Source: Apoderus coryli (Eukaryota > Arthropoda > Insecta > Coleoptera > Attelabidae). Taken from it: 64,000 nucleotides of DNA. Made by a program: the position numbers and the translations under genes. The DNA lies in contig OU452202.1 of the NCBI GenBank assembly GCA_911728435.2, forward strand, positions 17,525,135-17,589,134. Direction: 5' to 3'. Below the pieces are notes generated by a model. The model was not told the DNA's origin, made no database searches, and was given only the letters and a program-made list of their open reading frames with translations. Positions 28,801 to 43,800 of this stretch are shown piece by piece. Every line of letters starts with the position of its first letter. Position 1 is the first letter of the stretch.

Positions 28801-31800
28801 TACAAGCAATAATTTAGAAATTGTACCTACTTATTACTTAATTTTGCCCTAAATCATGACTAGATTTTGTGATATTCCAAACTCCATTGGTTCATAACTC
28901 CAAAATCAAAATGGCTTTTATGCTTTACAATAGCAATAAAAGTATGCACCTAAGTTTTCCTCTATTCATGAAATCTTAAACAGAAAACCTCGGACATTAT
29001 TTCCAACAAAAAACAAAAAAAAATGTTTAAAATGAATATTTTGTAGATTTTCATTACATTAGTTTAACACATTTAATTTTGTGCAGATTTATTTAGAATA
29101 TTTTGTTATGTTTCTATAAATAGGACAGACTATTCAATTGGGATTTTCCTTTCCATACCTAACATATGGGAAACCGGACTTGCTTGAAATTAAACCAATC
29201 GACATTATGATTTAGGCATCTTCTTCTATTAGTACTGTTATCAAAGCGTTAATAATTATATCTTCAACAATGTTTAGATACACATAACCAGTTAAATTTC
29301 CAGGGATAAAAAGTGGTCCTGCAATATTTCCAATTTTAACACACCAGACATTTATTTTTTTTAGGATGTTGGATATGAACCTCATGAAATAAATAATGTA
29401 CCCCCATTGGAAAAGCAAATGTTAAATAATACATCCGGATCTTCAACAATTAAACTTCTTGACAAAAATGCAGCCTTTTATTAGACTTATCATTCATTTC
29501 ATTATACAAATTGAATTATGTGAAAATGAGGATTGAGCTGGTTGATAGATACTTTGAGCCAGCTGCTGGTATGATGGGAAAATTTTAGGACAAAACTGGT
29601 ACTTAGTACAAAGCATTAATAAAATTTTGCTATATGGCTTTCCTAGCCATACTGGTGAGAACTCTCCGAGTTCGAAAGCAGATATAATTTCCCACCCCCA
29701 ATGTGTGACCCCATAGGCACACGCAACAGAAAATTGTTTTGGACATTGTCCAATACGTTTTCTAATAAACTAACTGTTAATACCCAGTCAGTCAAAGTTT
29801 TGCACTTTCTGTTGGAGAAGACATAACCTCGATTCGTCTCTTTAGTTGCCGAATACCGCAAGACAGCGTTTTGTTTGAATTATTCTTTTTAGAAAAATTA
29901 AAAAAAGCGCACAAAAAAAAACAAAATTTGTTCTGACCCCCCCAGCCTAACCCACCCCTGACATTTTCCTAACCATGGGATATAATATTTTTTAATAATC
30001 CTACAAAAATACGTAAGTGTGCCAAATTTCATTTTTATATCGAGACGCGCTTCGAAAATATTACTAACAACCCCATATGAAAAAAAAATCTTATTTTCGC
30101 TTGTAGAATGTCCCCTTAAATTATTTTAAGTTAATTTCGGGACACCCGCATAACGATTTATTCTAGTACACAACCTCGAGCTAAAATCTAGTACTTTTTT
30201 CCCTTGTATAATAAATAACTATTTTTTTAACTTACACTTTGGATGATTTTGGTTTTGGCTTTGTATCGCGTTTGCCTCGGCGAGGTGCTGCAGCTGTTGA
30301 CATAAAAATTAATACCACAAATTACAAAAACTTTGGATTAGCCGGAAAATATGTTGTAAAAAAGAAATGAGAAATAGCTACTTACGCGGTGGCGGTGGTG
30401 GTGGCTCATAATAAGGTGACACATATCCTTCAGGTCGTCCAAAAGGCTCTTGTCCCGCCGTAGGAGTGACGATTGGTGATATGTAATATGGCCTTCTACG
30501 AAAAGGGCGTTGAGGTGGCGGTGTCTGACATGGTGAGAAAAAATCAACGGGTCTTTCGTGAGGACCGTAATAAACTGTTGGAAAAAAAATATTTGACTAT
30601 AATCCAAGTTAATAAATATATCAATTACGTACTCTCAGCAGCTGGCACTCCAAAATCTTCTTCCATATCGTCCCTGAAAAATATTGAAATTATGAAATTT
30701 CTCTTCTCAGAAAGCTTACTAAAAGTTAAATATTATGTCTCCATATGATCTATAAAGGCTGCGTCATTTGAAATAATATAGTTTTTCCACTTTATATTTC
30801 GTAGAAATAAAATTCAATTTATGTTGGGGGCACCCTGTATGTTGTATTTCTATTTTAACATAATTTCACTTCCAAATTATCTTTGTCTAAACGTGTTAAT
30901 ACATTAAATTTAAACAATGTTTAAGTGCACTGTTCCCCTTACGATTGTAAAGATTTTGTGTTGTGATTATTAAGCTGCCTAACAAAGGAAACAAAGAACT
31001 TATTATTATTTTCAACTTACTCTTCGACATCAGACCGCTCCGGTGTACGTAATAAATCAAAGGCTGCATCTTCCTCCCATAGCCCACTGCCCTCGGCAAT
31101 AAGTGAACCTGGAGCCTCACCTTAAAATAAAAGTGTGAATATCCAATAAAAAAATCTACTACCTAATTAGAGAAATATGTAACCAGACAATATTGTTATT
31201 CTTTTTATTTGCGAACTTCTGCAATCAGGGTCCTATTATATTGCTTGTCTATTGTCTCTGATAACTATCATTCAGTTAAAACTGTTGCATAAACTTACCA
31301 GCATCATCAAATATCTGACCCTCATCCTCAAGAATAAATGCATCATCAGCCGTTCCCATCAAATCCATCATTCCAGTATCAAGTTCGCCTTCGTCCAGTA
31401 GCGAAGTAGATGCAACAGCACATGGAGAACGCGGACTGCCACAAACTGACATATGCTGCTCTTCTGCCATCATGTCCTCCTGTTCGTCAAGATATTCATC
31501 ATCGAATATTGGTGGTTCTTCACCTAAATCACCGCCCATCGATGCTGCGAAAATGTCTTCATAGACATGTTCATCTAATGCAAATTTCAAAAGTTGATTG
31601 AGATAAACGTTATGTAAAAAAAAATACGCGTGCAGCACAGTACACGTGATAGAAGTGAATTCTTCTTTCACGAGAGAGGAAGGCAATACGAATGACGGTA
31701 CAAAAGGGACAACCGAAGGATAGGCAACGTTAAGCCGCTATATTTCTACATATAATAGTGTAGCATACACCATCTCTGTCTCTCTCTCTCCCTCATATTT

Positions 31801-34800
31801 ATTATATGCTTCATCTCTTTTTCGGGACGAAAATTGTATAAATCATGTCGTGACGCGACCTTGAAAAATCACTCTCATGCGGCCAAAGAAGTATTCACTT
31901 CAAAAATATATTATGAATCAAAATTCAATACTCGCCTTCGTAAGAAGTGTCAGGCGAGATATCAACCAATAAATTTGGATCAAATGGACGTGGAGGACGA
32001 CTTCTAGGTGGCCTTTGTTTAAATCCCCCCATTGGTACATATTGTAAAGGTACTTGAGGTGGAGGTGGCCCTATAAATTGAAAATAATATTAAATTATAC
32101 AAATTGAGAAGTGTTTTTATCAATCACAAACCTGCCCCAGGTATTCGTTGAAGTCTTAGTTCTTCTGGTGTTTTCCATCCGGCTAAAGCTGCTGAAGGTG
32201 CTAGAGGACTACCCAGTGCATAGCCAGGTATTGGCTCATCTAAATAATAATACATTTTTAAAAAAATTTATACTTCAACACTTCAAAATATTAGAGAAAT
32301 ATTTCCTTTAAATAGAACGTTAGGAATATTTAATTTTAGTTAGTGACAGTGGAATTGTCATCAGAGCCATCGAACGATCTGTACTTAAATATTATTAGAT
32401 AGATTAATAGATTACGGATGAAGAATAAACTTTAGAAGATTTCATAAATGTTCAAAATGAAAAAGGTGATATGGAAATAGTTTAAACCATAAAAGACGCT
32501 CATGTTAAACTTCTGGTGTTTTCCATATTATTCAATATTATAAAAAAAACATTCAGAATTACGCTAAATTTTAATTTTAAATTTATCAAGTTTTCTTGGG
32601 TATTGGGACTAAATAAAACTCAGTAATTCTGAGTTTTAAATTCTATTGCAAGGTTTCGTGCAATATGTGCACATCATCAGGCTAAAAAACATAAAACCTC
32701 AATAAACGAAGGGTTGTATAAATCAAAATAAACATTCAATAAAAAGACGATGAACAAATAGACTAACAACATTTTAAAATTAGATTACAGTGACCATAGA
32801 AAATCTGGTCAAATTTCGTAAAAATGTTTTTAACATTGTTTGCGTACCTATAACAGCAACTAAATAAAACAAAACACAACCACCATTTCCTTGAAGAGTC
32901 TCGATCTTACTTTGTGTTCAATGCCCAATATTACATAGTTTTCAAAATCAAATAAGTGACCAGTATCACTATGCTGTTCAGAAAAAACGGTACAACTTTT
33001 TTTGTAGGTAATTGTTAAAAATAGTCAAAATGTCATTCAACTGATTGGGATCAACGCACGCCAAAATATCATCCACGTGCAATTTAATAAACTGTCTTAA
33101 CTGAACTCAATAGTACGGTTGAATGTTAATTTTTATTTATACAAATTTTGGTTTATTGAGATTTTATGTTTTTGAGCCTGATGAAATGCATATATTGCAC
33201 GAAACGTTGCAATAGAATTTAAAATTCAGAATTACTGAGTTTTATTTAGTCCCAATACCCAAGAAAACGTGATAAATTGAAATATGGTGGGATGATAGTT
33301 TGATAATTGATTTAATTTTAATATAAGATTATATTCCATTTGGGTGAAGACATCTTGTTTTCTGATGAGAAAAAAATAAAGACACTTACCAAGCGGATGC
33401 AGCGGTGGCGGTGGAGTACACGGAGACTGTGGTCCACATGGAGCGGACTCTGGTTCTGGTTCTGGCTCTGGCTCTAGGATTTCGGGCGATGGAGGCGGTC
33501 CCATTCCACGCAAGAGAGTCCTTGGACTATACACTCGTCTATCTGGACCAAAGGGTGGGGCTCGTGGTGATACTCTCTGGTTAGTCTCGGGTATTCGATC
33601 CATTATTTGCGGACGAATCAGTCTTTGACGTATTTTGGGCATTGCACGTCCTGAAAACAATGGCAATATATTCATTTTCAAAAACAGTGCTACCTGCATA
33701 AAATCTAGGATATCACTTAATTAATTTTGTCAAACGTAAATTTTGTTTTTAATTCAATTACGTACTCATTTCCCATTCAGGTTGTCTGCCTGTCATAATT
33801 TGATACTTCAAAGCACTAACTTCATCCATTGGAGCTGGTGAAGTTACAGCAGCTTGGGACGCACCAGGGCAAACACCTTCTCCTGGAGACGCGGGTAGCA
33901 ACATCCCGCCACTGATATTAAACAAGTCCTCATCTTCATCAGCTTCCTCGAAAGCGTCCGACGCTGGTATGCCTGTGGGCGCACCTAAACAAACGCAAAA
34001 CAAATTTTTCTTTTTCACCTGGAACATTACAGCAAGCTATAGCTAGTCCTTGTACGAAGTGCCTAGGCTATAGACAGGCTAATAACTCGCTGAAACTTCA
34101 GCAAATAGTGTGTTAGACCAACGGTAAATGGTAAATATTGGACGGAATGCCCAAATTGTCTAACAGCGTTTATAATATCAAAATAAATAAATAAATAAAT
34201 ATAATAACACTTACTTAAAGCTGGCAAACGGGTAGGGCTTAAGTCAAATTCTGTTGGTATAGCCGCTGGAGCCCAATCGTCCAATTCCGGAACAAGCTTC
34301 GTTGGTCGGAACGCACCAGCTTTACTGAAAAGTTCACGTACAAATTTATTTGATGTTCCCTGTGCTCATATCAATCAAAAGTGCTTAGAACTAGATTGGT
34401 TCGATATGTGTGCCAGGGATTTCTGTTGTGAACCCTAAGATGGCTAAATAGACCGATCCTCGAGCCGAAAACTGACACACCCAATCACCACCATCTACCG
34501 GCTGTTGTAGGTGCGCTGTACGTGGCCAGTCCATCGCAGCTGGTGTATTTGTCCAATCGTCTTCTCCTACTCTCGGAAGGGTACTTGTCGGAAACTCAAT
34601 GTTGCTTGACACCTAACAGGGGTACAGCCGACATGATATTTAATGACAGGCAAATACAGGAAAAGTTACGGCAACAAAGTCGTCCTCTATATATGGGTTT
34701 GATATACCTTGTCAAGGCTGTGTACCGTACCCTACGTATCTTTACTCAAATGACTACTTTCAATTATTTACAAACATAAACCAGTTGGATTTTTACATCA

Positions 34801-37800
34801 GGCGCATTCTGTTAATAAAACTTACAATTCTGTTCCATATTTGGTGATTGCCATATCTGGTCTCGGTGGCGACCTGTAATCACGTGGTTCCGGTGACTTT
34901 TGCCTTGCCTTTCTTCGCTCCCATCGTTGCTCCATTTCGAAAATTGGATCTGTAAATAAAAGAGAATTGGATAATAAAAAAACAAATTTAACTATGGAAG
35001 TGCAAATCCAAAACAAAGATATAAATGTTAGCCAAGGTAAAGCAGTCTTTTTAAGAATCATTTGGTCAAAATTTGATAAACTCCTAAATCATCATTCATC
35101 CTGAGTGGCCTTTTCAAAGTTCTCGGGAACTACAAGGGAAGGTTGTATAATGATGTGGTATTTCCCGATTTTTTTACAATTTGTTTTAGTTTTTCGACTT
35201 CTACAACAAAATCAATATTTTTGTGATTATTTGATTCAATGGATATTTAAGACTCCTTGAACAAAATCTATAGTTCAAGAGAAAATACCATACCAACTCA
35301 ATTCAATATACAATAGACTTGAAACAAAACTACAGGCATTTTAAAACGTTGCTTAATATTGATAATTAATCGATATGAGTATAGATATTGAAAACTATTG
35401 ACACACCTCCAGGTTTAGGTCTTCCATCACCAAATCTTCTATGTATCGACCTCAAAAATCCCACAGAGGCAGCTTTGGCACGTCTTCTTATATCCAATTG
35501 TTCTAGTGTCACTTTCAAGCCCATCATACCAGCATTTTTCTCATCATGGTTGTAAAGATCTTCAGGCAGATCCACTAACCCAACACTGAAATGATTAAAA
35601 GAATGTGCTAGAAAATTTGGCCGTATTAACAAATAGCATAAACTCTCAAACTGATCAAAATATTGATACCTTATGCCTCAGTTATAATATAATATACTTA
35701 CTCAGTTGAGGCATAGTCCGCATTATAAGCTGCTTCACCCAACTCAGTCAATTCTTGAACAACTTGTTGCTGTATTGGTATCATTTCTTGCAGAACTTGT
35801 GGTGGTGAAGTCGCCATCGTTTCACACACATTCTCACAAACATTTTGCACTTCGTCTTGGATACTATCCACGGTGGCGCCTGGTGCAGTTTGATAAGGTG
35901 ACGTTGGAGCTGGCTGGCTGTAACTAATTTGAGAAATAATATAAAACAGATTGCGTCTTCGGACTATTTTAGGTAAGAAATGCACAAATAAAGATCCTCT
36001 TGTTTGTTAGGATAAATCGCTACTACTGCCTTTCTTTAACTGATGATGGAGCTTGAAGCTCCGAAACATGTTTAATAATATATGTTTGTTTTATTTCGTG
36101 GAGGATTGACTTTCATTCCTATTAAATAGAATTTACTCCACTCCAGAATGGACTACTTCTTTAAGATTAATACTTTTAACTCATCGTATTTAGGCTTACG
36201 CCAACAGGGTAAGGTAAGTTTCGAAAAACAAATATATTTCTAAAATTTATGATGACTAATTTATTCAAAAGCACATTATTGAAGTATCCTGCACATTAAA
36301 ACAGTCGTAGAAAAAGTATAGTGTGAAACTCTCATGAAATGACCATTTCCTACTCGTATGATTTGCAACGATCATACTCGTAGGAAATATATATAATTTC
36401 ATGTTCGTTGCATAATATACTATTTCATAACTGCGTTTTCTGTTATTCCACTGTAAATATCTCGATAACGGTTGACATTTTAATGTTATAACAAATCAAA
36501 TATTGTTTGATTCTTATGGAGAATCAAAAAACGGCCGACTGAAAACCAAAAGTGCTCACTGTATAAAGGCCAAACATACCGAATTAAAATTTGTGGAGTA
36601 GACTTGTGTCCATTATTATCTTCAGCACGCTCTATGGTCTATTTATTAAGTATCGTGAAATTTGCTATAATATGTAACTACATAAAACACTACTGATGAG
36701 TTTTTTATGTAAATTTTGGTCTTACCAAGGTGCTGCTGTAGGTTCTCTCAACGCATTTAATTGTTCGGTAAGTGCTGCAAGGTCTGCCAGTATTTGGTCA
36801 TTTTCCTCTTGAAATACTGCTCTATAGTCTTCTTCAGGTTGGGCTTGACTAAAGGGAAAGACAAAATATATTGCAAAAAGTTAAACTAAGCAACCTTATT
36901 AATTTAGGTTGACGACATTACCTATGTAAGGTTTAAATCAGAAGAATCAAAAGAGAAAATTATCGTAAATTTCGACCGAATAAACAATGACACCGAATAT
37001 TGGAATATCATTGGTAAATGAATCAAAATATGTAAGCAACTAGTTTTTATTATTGATACTTACGGAGGCATTTGTTGGGGTTGGGGTTGGGGTTCTTGAT
37101 CTGGGTCTGGGGACCATACGTAAGGTTGGTAAGGCGAGTATGGATCTATTACAACAAATAAATTATTAATTCCTAACGTATTTACTAAGAATTGTTCATA
37201 TTTCATGTATTGAATTTATCGTATGACAGGTGCTAGTTTTGTTGGCAAACAAAGAAGTTTAAATTAACCAGCTTGTTTATTATTTGGGTACCATACATGT
37301 TTTGGAAACAAGGTTCCAACTTCAGTGACGTTAACAGAATCTATACAGTATTTATACTAGCGCCACTGGAGATGAAACCTTGTTTCCGCAACATTTAAGC
37401 ATATATACGATTCTCAGCTGCATATAGACTTAGAACATCATCTGTGAAAGAGGAAATTGCATCTTCTCCAAATAAATTTTCAACATCTGTCCGTACTTCT
37501 CGCACGAAGTCGATTGCAGTTCAGATAACAAATTATTAGGACTAGTTAATAATATGTTCTCTTTCAGAACACTGAACGTCTAACGAGAGCGCAATTTTAC
37601 GGCCTCGGGTGTTTGGTCTTCGTTTGATTGATGTGTTGTTAAAAGTTAAGAGGCAAGAGGTCAAGGTATAGCGCATAATCAGTATGGTCCGGGTATATAG
37701 CCCAGTGGTTAGAATATCTGCTTTGCGAGCGAAAGGTCGTGGGTTCGAGTCCGTCCTGTTCTTGATTTTTTTTAATTCAAATTTCGGAATAAAGTCGTTA

Positions 37801-40800
37801 GGTAGTTCGGTTAGGTTGGTTGTCATAATACTGGGTTTAGTTGACAAAAATTATAATTGTTTCTTAACCGACACAAACCAACAACTAGGTGGTAGTAATG
37901 CCGCCCACTTTATATGTTATTCTATGCACTGATTCTTCTACCGAAGTAGTTCCAGTCGTGCATGAGTTAGGTTTTGCAATATTCTCTTCTTTTGACTCTG
38001 TATCTTATATTTATTTTCATAGTTATGGCAGTGAATGTCCTCCATTCAAAGAATTGTGATGTAAAAATATATGTAAAAATATCCATCGCAAAAGCTTGAA
38101 AATCGTAATGTTTGGGATTTTTTCAGCAAGCTATTTGTTGGCATGATGATTTAATTCGTATCTATTGTTGTAAAATCAAGGTTTTATTACAAAATTTTGT
38201 GTTCATCCGATGGGGAATTTGATCGATAGCTATTTCCAGAATAAACATTATTTTTTAAGTTAAAATATTTTTAGAAGTTCTGTACATTCAATCAAAGGAA
38301 TGGTGTGGATATAACGTAACGCTGTTAACAATTTAAGTTGATTAAATAATTTACCGTTTAGGACTGTTCTCCGAATGAACCCATCAGCAGGAACACCAGG
38401 AGCCCGTCTATCTGGTGTTGAATCTGTCAAATAAATTAATAATAATTAAAACTGAATTTGGAGCATTTATTGTAGACCATGTAAAAGATTACAGCAGTCT
38501 AACCTATCACCAAAATTTGTAGCATGAAATTAAAAAAAAGACTGCAAGAAAGTAGTGCATGGCTATGGATTTCAAATTAATTTTGGAACTGAAAGCAGAT
38601 GAGCCTTCTGTCTCGAAAGAGAGGCACGTTACAAACTGCTACGAATAGGCATAAAATAAAATTTATTATTATTATTGTCATAATGAAGATAGGTCAGTAG
38701 CAAATAAAATATCATATTTGAAATTTGATAACTGATTTGAAGAGAGGGAGAATATTTGTAGCTAATTTTGTTCGATATTGTATATTTTTGATTTTTATTT
38801 TTTTTTAAATGGCATTAGAATTGTGGGGCACGACATGAATAATGGCATGTTTAAATGGAACAAGAAGAGAGTCAAAAGCATTTAAACTCTTGGGAGAAAT
38901 TGCACTTTACCTACTCTTAGGAAGGTTTATAATTATTTATACTATTTGAATCTTTTGAAAAAAGTGCGTTTGGTTTTTTTATTTACTTAATCCCTACATT
39001 TCACAATAACTAAAATATTGCCAAAATATAACAATTTAAACCACGATAATTTACATATACGAAAGTGTGTGTTGTTAGTTGAGTTTTTTGTTTCTAAAAA
39101 ATATATTACTTGACATATTTAGTAAATCTTTAACTACAACAAAAATATGTACATGTACATATGTAAATCGAATGAATACGCGACTAGTACAGGAAAAGAA
39201 AAATTTTCCCTCCAAGGGATAAAAAGTGCTAATTTCTTCCCTCATTAATAAAAATGTATGACTAGCAACCCTTTTACTTAAAAAATATTTTCAGGGACTC
39301 ATGGACAAAATTATCGAATTTTGTGATAGTTAAGTTCAATGTAAATATTCTTAATTTTCACATTTAGCATTCCTTTTTGTATTCACAATGTTCCTTACCT
39401 AAAACTTCACTTAATAATTGTAAAATAAACTGTTTTTACTAGTACAAAGTGTTTTTAAATTTTCAATTAATTTTTTAACAATGATATTGAGAAAATTTTG
39501 AAATATTCGATATTTTTGATCCTAAGTGTATATTGCAAGCTTTAACACGTTCTCTGCGTAATAGATATTTAGAACTTTACGTATGTGCGGAATCTGTTAT
39601 TTTTTTTACCTAAGGTTTTTAACGCTGTAGACGTTTCAAAATGTGTTTTTCTTTGCAAAAAATGAAAAATGAGAATTAATGGAAAATATCAGATTCAAAT
39701 GCCTAATGGCGTCATACGCACAGTACCAAAGTTTCAAGGACATATGCGGATGACGCCGTATGGCGTCATTTACAATGTATGGCACAATTAAAATATAAAA
39801 AAGGCAAATTATAAAAAAGACAACAAAATGCAAAAAACGTATATTAGGTACCCAGAAAAATACATTTGTTACTTTTTTTGATAATTACAACTGAAAAAAA
39901 GTCAAAACGTAAAAAAATGTGTATTCAATTTTCTCGTGAAAAAGACCAAAACAAGGCTCTACACATAAACCGGGTTTATCTGGACAAGCTTTACGTTCCC
40001 ACACAGTGTCTTTCCTAATCTTCTCTTGGAAACAAAAACTACATATTTTTCTTGGTGTTCTCTTTGTCGCGTCAACCGCCACAATTTTGATAGGCAAGTG
40101 CTGAGATACCTTATTTTCAGCTTTATTTGGCAACAGCTTTTCTATTACCGCTAAACGGTAATCATAAAATCGTCTTTTAACACCTGAGGGACCCGCCTGA
40201 TTATTGTCTATATTGCCCATATTTAAAATAAATCATAAAAAATTCAAAAACTTCAGAAACTGCGAACGACCTCAAATTACAATGTGCGTCTTGCAACACA
40301 ACCACTTTCGCTTAGTGCGGACGGAATACTAAAGCCCGGAGACCGGAGAGACAATAGCACAGCTAACATTGTGTGTATATGTTAGCTGTGACAATAGTAC
40401 TGGCGGTTTGTGTCACTTGTAGACGGTAGTTACCACAAATCTTAGTATAGAATATACACGAAATGGTGTGGACTTATATAGACCACTTTTCGTGTAAAAT
40501 TCTCCGCGATTTTTTTTTACTGTGTATGTTAGCTGTGACAATAGTACTGGCGCGCCATATGGCGTCACCCGCCCATAGGAGAGTCGCATGACGCCAATTG
40601 GCGTCATACGCAGCGAACGTGTTAATAGAGCAGAGAAAGAGAAATACTTACAAGCACTACTGTCAGGAGTTTTTATTGCGAATTCTCTGGGACTAGTATC
40701 TATAAAAAATCGAAATATATATTAATTGCAATATATCCAGTCTACGAAGCAAGTTTTTATGGCGTATCATTAGAAAATTAAAATTAAATTAGAAATTATC

Positions 40801-40839
40801 CCCCAGTCACATCATATAGTAAAATTGCTTACGATGTAT

Positions 40840-40885
<46 letters not shown>

Positions 40886-43800
40886 CTTTATTCAGTTAGC
40901 AACAAAAAATACATTGCGTACATTAGTTGCCACTGAAAAGGCAAGAGTGCAGCTGCCTGCTAGAGTTCAGCTGGTTTATACACTTATCCTAATTTCTACA
41001 TGCATACACACACTCACAAAAAACAAACACACAAAGCCACACACTTAATTACTAATGTATTTCTTATACCCACTAATTTTTCCACGATCTGTGTTTTCAA
41101 AATAAAAAAAAACAAAGTTTTCTATATCCAACTCCTATTCAGGAAAGGCGAGAAACAAAATTAAAAAATGTTATTCGAACTCGGTAAACGAAATATCAGA
41201 GAGCATTTTACTATTGACTATCTTGTTGAAAAATCTACCTTGGCAGTGAAACGGAAGTCAGTATAAACTGAGTCCAAGATAAGAACGGGATAGCATTGGT
41301 TAAATTAGAGGAGTTTTGCACATTTTAAACACATTTAAAATGGTGTTTTCAGAAGCAAACTAACTGTAGCCGTTTTCGAGAATTTTTGAAATAACAATTT
41401 TTTACGATTTTAGTTTTTATTTATTTCTGACAGTATTTTTACAGATATACAAAAATGAAAAGCACTTTCTCATTGTTACTTTTTGAGGAGAAAAATATAG
41501 AGTTTACAAATTTTCACTACGACGTTTGGTTTTTGATAACCATCATCAACTTGGTTTTTTCATGACCAGAAGAATGCAGAGTAGTAGGTTTTGCATTCTT
41601 TCATTTATTATTTGACAATTTATATCTCTTAGTACAACATTTTTTTTTTCTGTACGCGGTTTTTTAAATTTAGTTCAAATTTTTATGCTTTTTGAAGTTA
41701 TTAAAAAAAGGCCTTTCTCAGATGAATCTTTTACGCAAAATAATTTTAAATAACAGCTAAAAACACTGAAAACTTACCTAAACCATTACATGGGATATTC
41801 CACCTATTTTTGAATTACAAATGGCTTTAATTTTAGCAATATAAAATCCAGGGCCGTATTTAAAAAAAAACAAGTTGATGGTTTTTCAAAAACGAAACGT
41901 CGTAGTGAAAATTTGTAAACGGTATCATATTCTTCTCAAAAAGTAACAATGAGAAAGGGCTTTCCATATTTTTATATCGGTAAAAATAATGTCAGAAATA
42001 AATAAAAACTAACATAGCAAAAAATCGTTTTTTCAAAGATTCTCGAAAACGAAAGTTAGTTTACTTTTGAAAACAGCAGTTAAAAGGTTATTATTATTAT
42101 TATTGTTCACAGGTTTACTGGTAGATATTCATAGGACCGGGTCTGGTGACCAAAGTACAATGATTCTATTTGGACATGACAATGCAATTGCCGTGGTTCC
42201 CAGTATAACGGCTTTCTGCATTGGTAGAATAAAGTGAGTGTTAAAATCTAATTTTTTCAGGTGTGCAGGTAAGTTGGTGAACAATACCGTCGTTGCATGA
42301 GATATTATAGGTAATATTATAACTTCTCTTACTTTCCAAAATCTTTTTGATTCTTGGGCTAATTCTATATATTTCGCAATTTTCTCTTGATAGACTTTTT
42401 GAATATTTTCATCAAGAGGCACAGAAAAGTCTACCAATATCACAATTTGCTCTCCTTTTTGATAAATAACCAAATCGGGTCGATTGTGTTGAATAATATC
42501 AATATCCCAATATATTTTGATTTTAGTGTTTTCTTGTATTGGTTGGGGGACATATTTATATTCAGGAACTTTTTTTTAAATATTATAATGTAGGCATAGT
42601 GCTTGATGTATCACATTTCCCATTGCATCATGTCTATTTTTGTATTCAATTGGTGCTAACTTTGTGCATGCTTGCCGCCGTGATATGCTGAATCGATTCC
42701 CACGTTGGGCAACCCCTTATTATTATTATTAAGTCGACAAATAATATTTTGTTGCAGAAAATGTACAATCAGAGAAAAATAAACTTGCAACTTGCTGAAT
42801 CATTGGGCACCAAATCTGCGTGATGGCAACTTATTTTTTTTAACACAATCGTAGAAAAATCATTTTAATTAACATTTTCCATAATTTATCATAAATAAAA
42901 CTGCCTTAACTTACATGGTCTGCTTGGACCTGGTAGACATGGTGACGCGCCTGGAGCTGCATCTATTGGCAAAAAATTGGCAATAATTACATCACCTTTA
43001 CACAACTGTGTATAGGAAATAAAATAAGATCAAACTATTATTATACTTACTTGCTGCGAAGTCGTAGTCGTAGTACTCGTTGTACATGGGTGCCTCACTA
43101 CCACATGGAGCTGATTGTCCACCACATGGAGCTAGATTATGGCGAGAAAAATTATTTGCCAGTTTGTCCAGAATGTATAAGCAAACACACTATATTAAGA
43201 AGTGTTGCACATAAAATTTCTTACCTCTTGGAGGAGTTCCTTCTTCTTCTCCTATGTCTATGTCATCTAAGTAAAACATTATTTATTATATGTTTGAAAA
43301 ATACTACAAAGTCCAGTTATACAGGGTGTCCTTGTATAAAGCCATCGGTCAATTTTTGCTCAAAATAAAAGAACTATAAATATTGTCTTTGGAGAATTAC
43401 TCTACAAAAATAGAATTAAATTACTAATTACCTATTCATCAGCACTCTAAACTATTTAACAAGGTACATTTTTTAAATATCGTATATTATTTACTATTTG
43501 CAATAATACTGGGTGAGTCAGGTTTTTGTAGCAGGAATTATGACTCACTCTGTATACCAGCTGTTTGGATTTGACATTTTTCAGTCAATTCTATTCGTCA
43601 ATTTCTTCTCGGGATATTTCAGAACACCAAAACGTCAAAGTATACTCACCAAAAGATCCTTGATCTTGATATACCTAACTAATGAATATATGTTAGGTTA
43701 TATCAATCCAAAGACTAGTAAATAATTAATTTGGCTGATTTGGACACCTTGTATAATCAATATTTGACACTAATTTATATGAGAATATAAGAGTTACATA

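Larger units (their letters stand above)
38424..40651. other. Intron e27-e28
   Basis: Contains a short LINE 3' remnant with a (TTA)n run near 38660-38680 and the piggyBac element at 39546-40621. The remainder is AT-rich and featureless. Confidence 0.55.

Noticed and set aside
34391..34612. Minus-strand frame with EDDWTNTPAAMDW, as an extra exon
   Set aside because: No acceptor and donor fit the phase between e33 and e34, which join directly; another frame of it faintly recalls a transposon protein.
37684..37765. Functional tRNA gene
   Set aside because: B box is good, but the acceptor and anticodon stems do not pair; more likely a SINE head.
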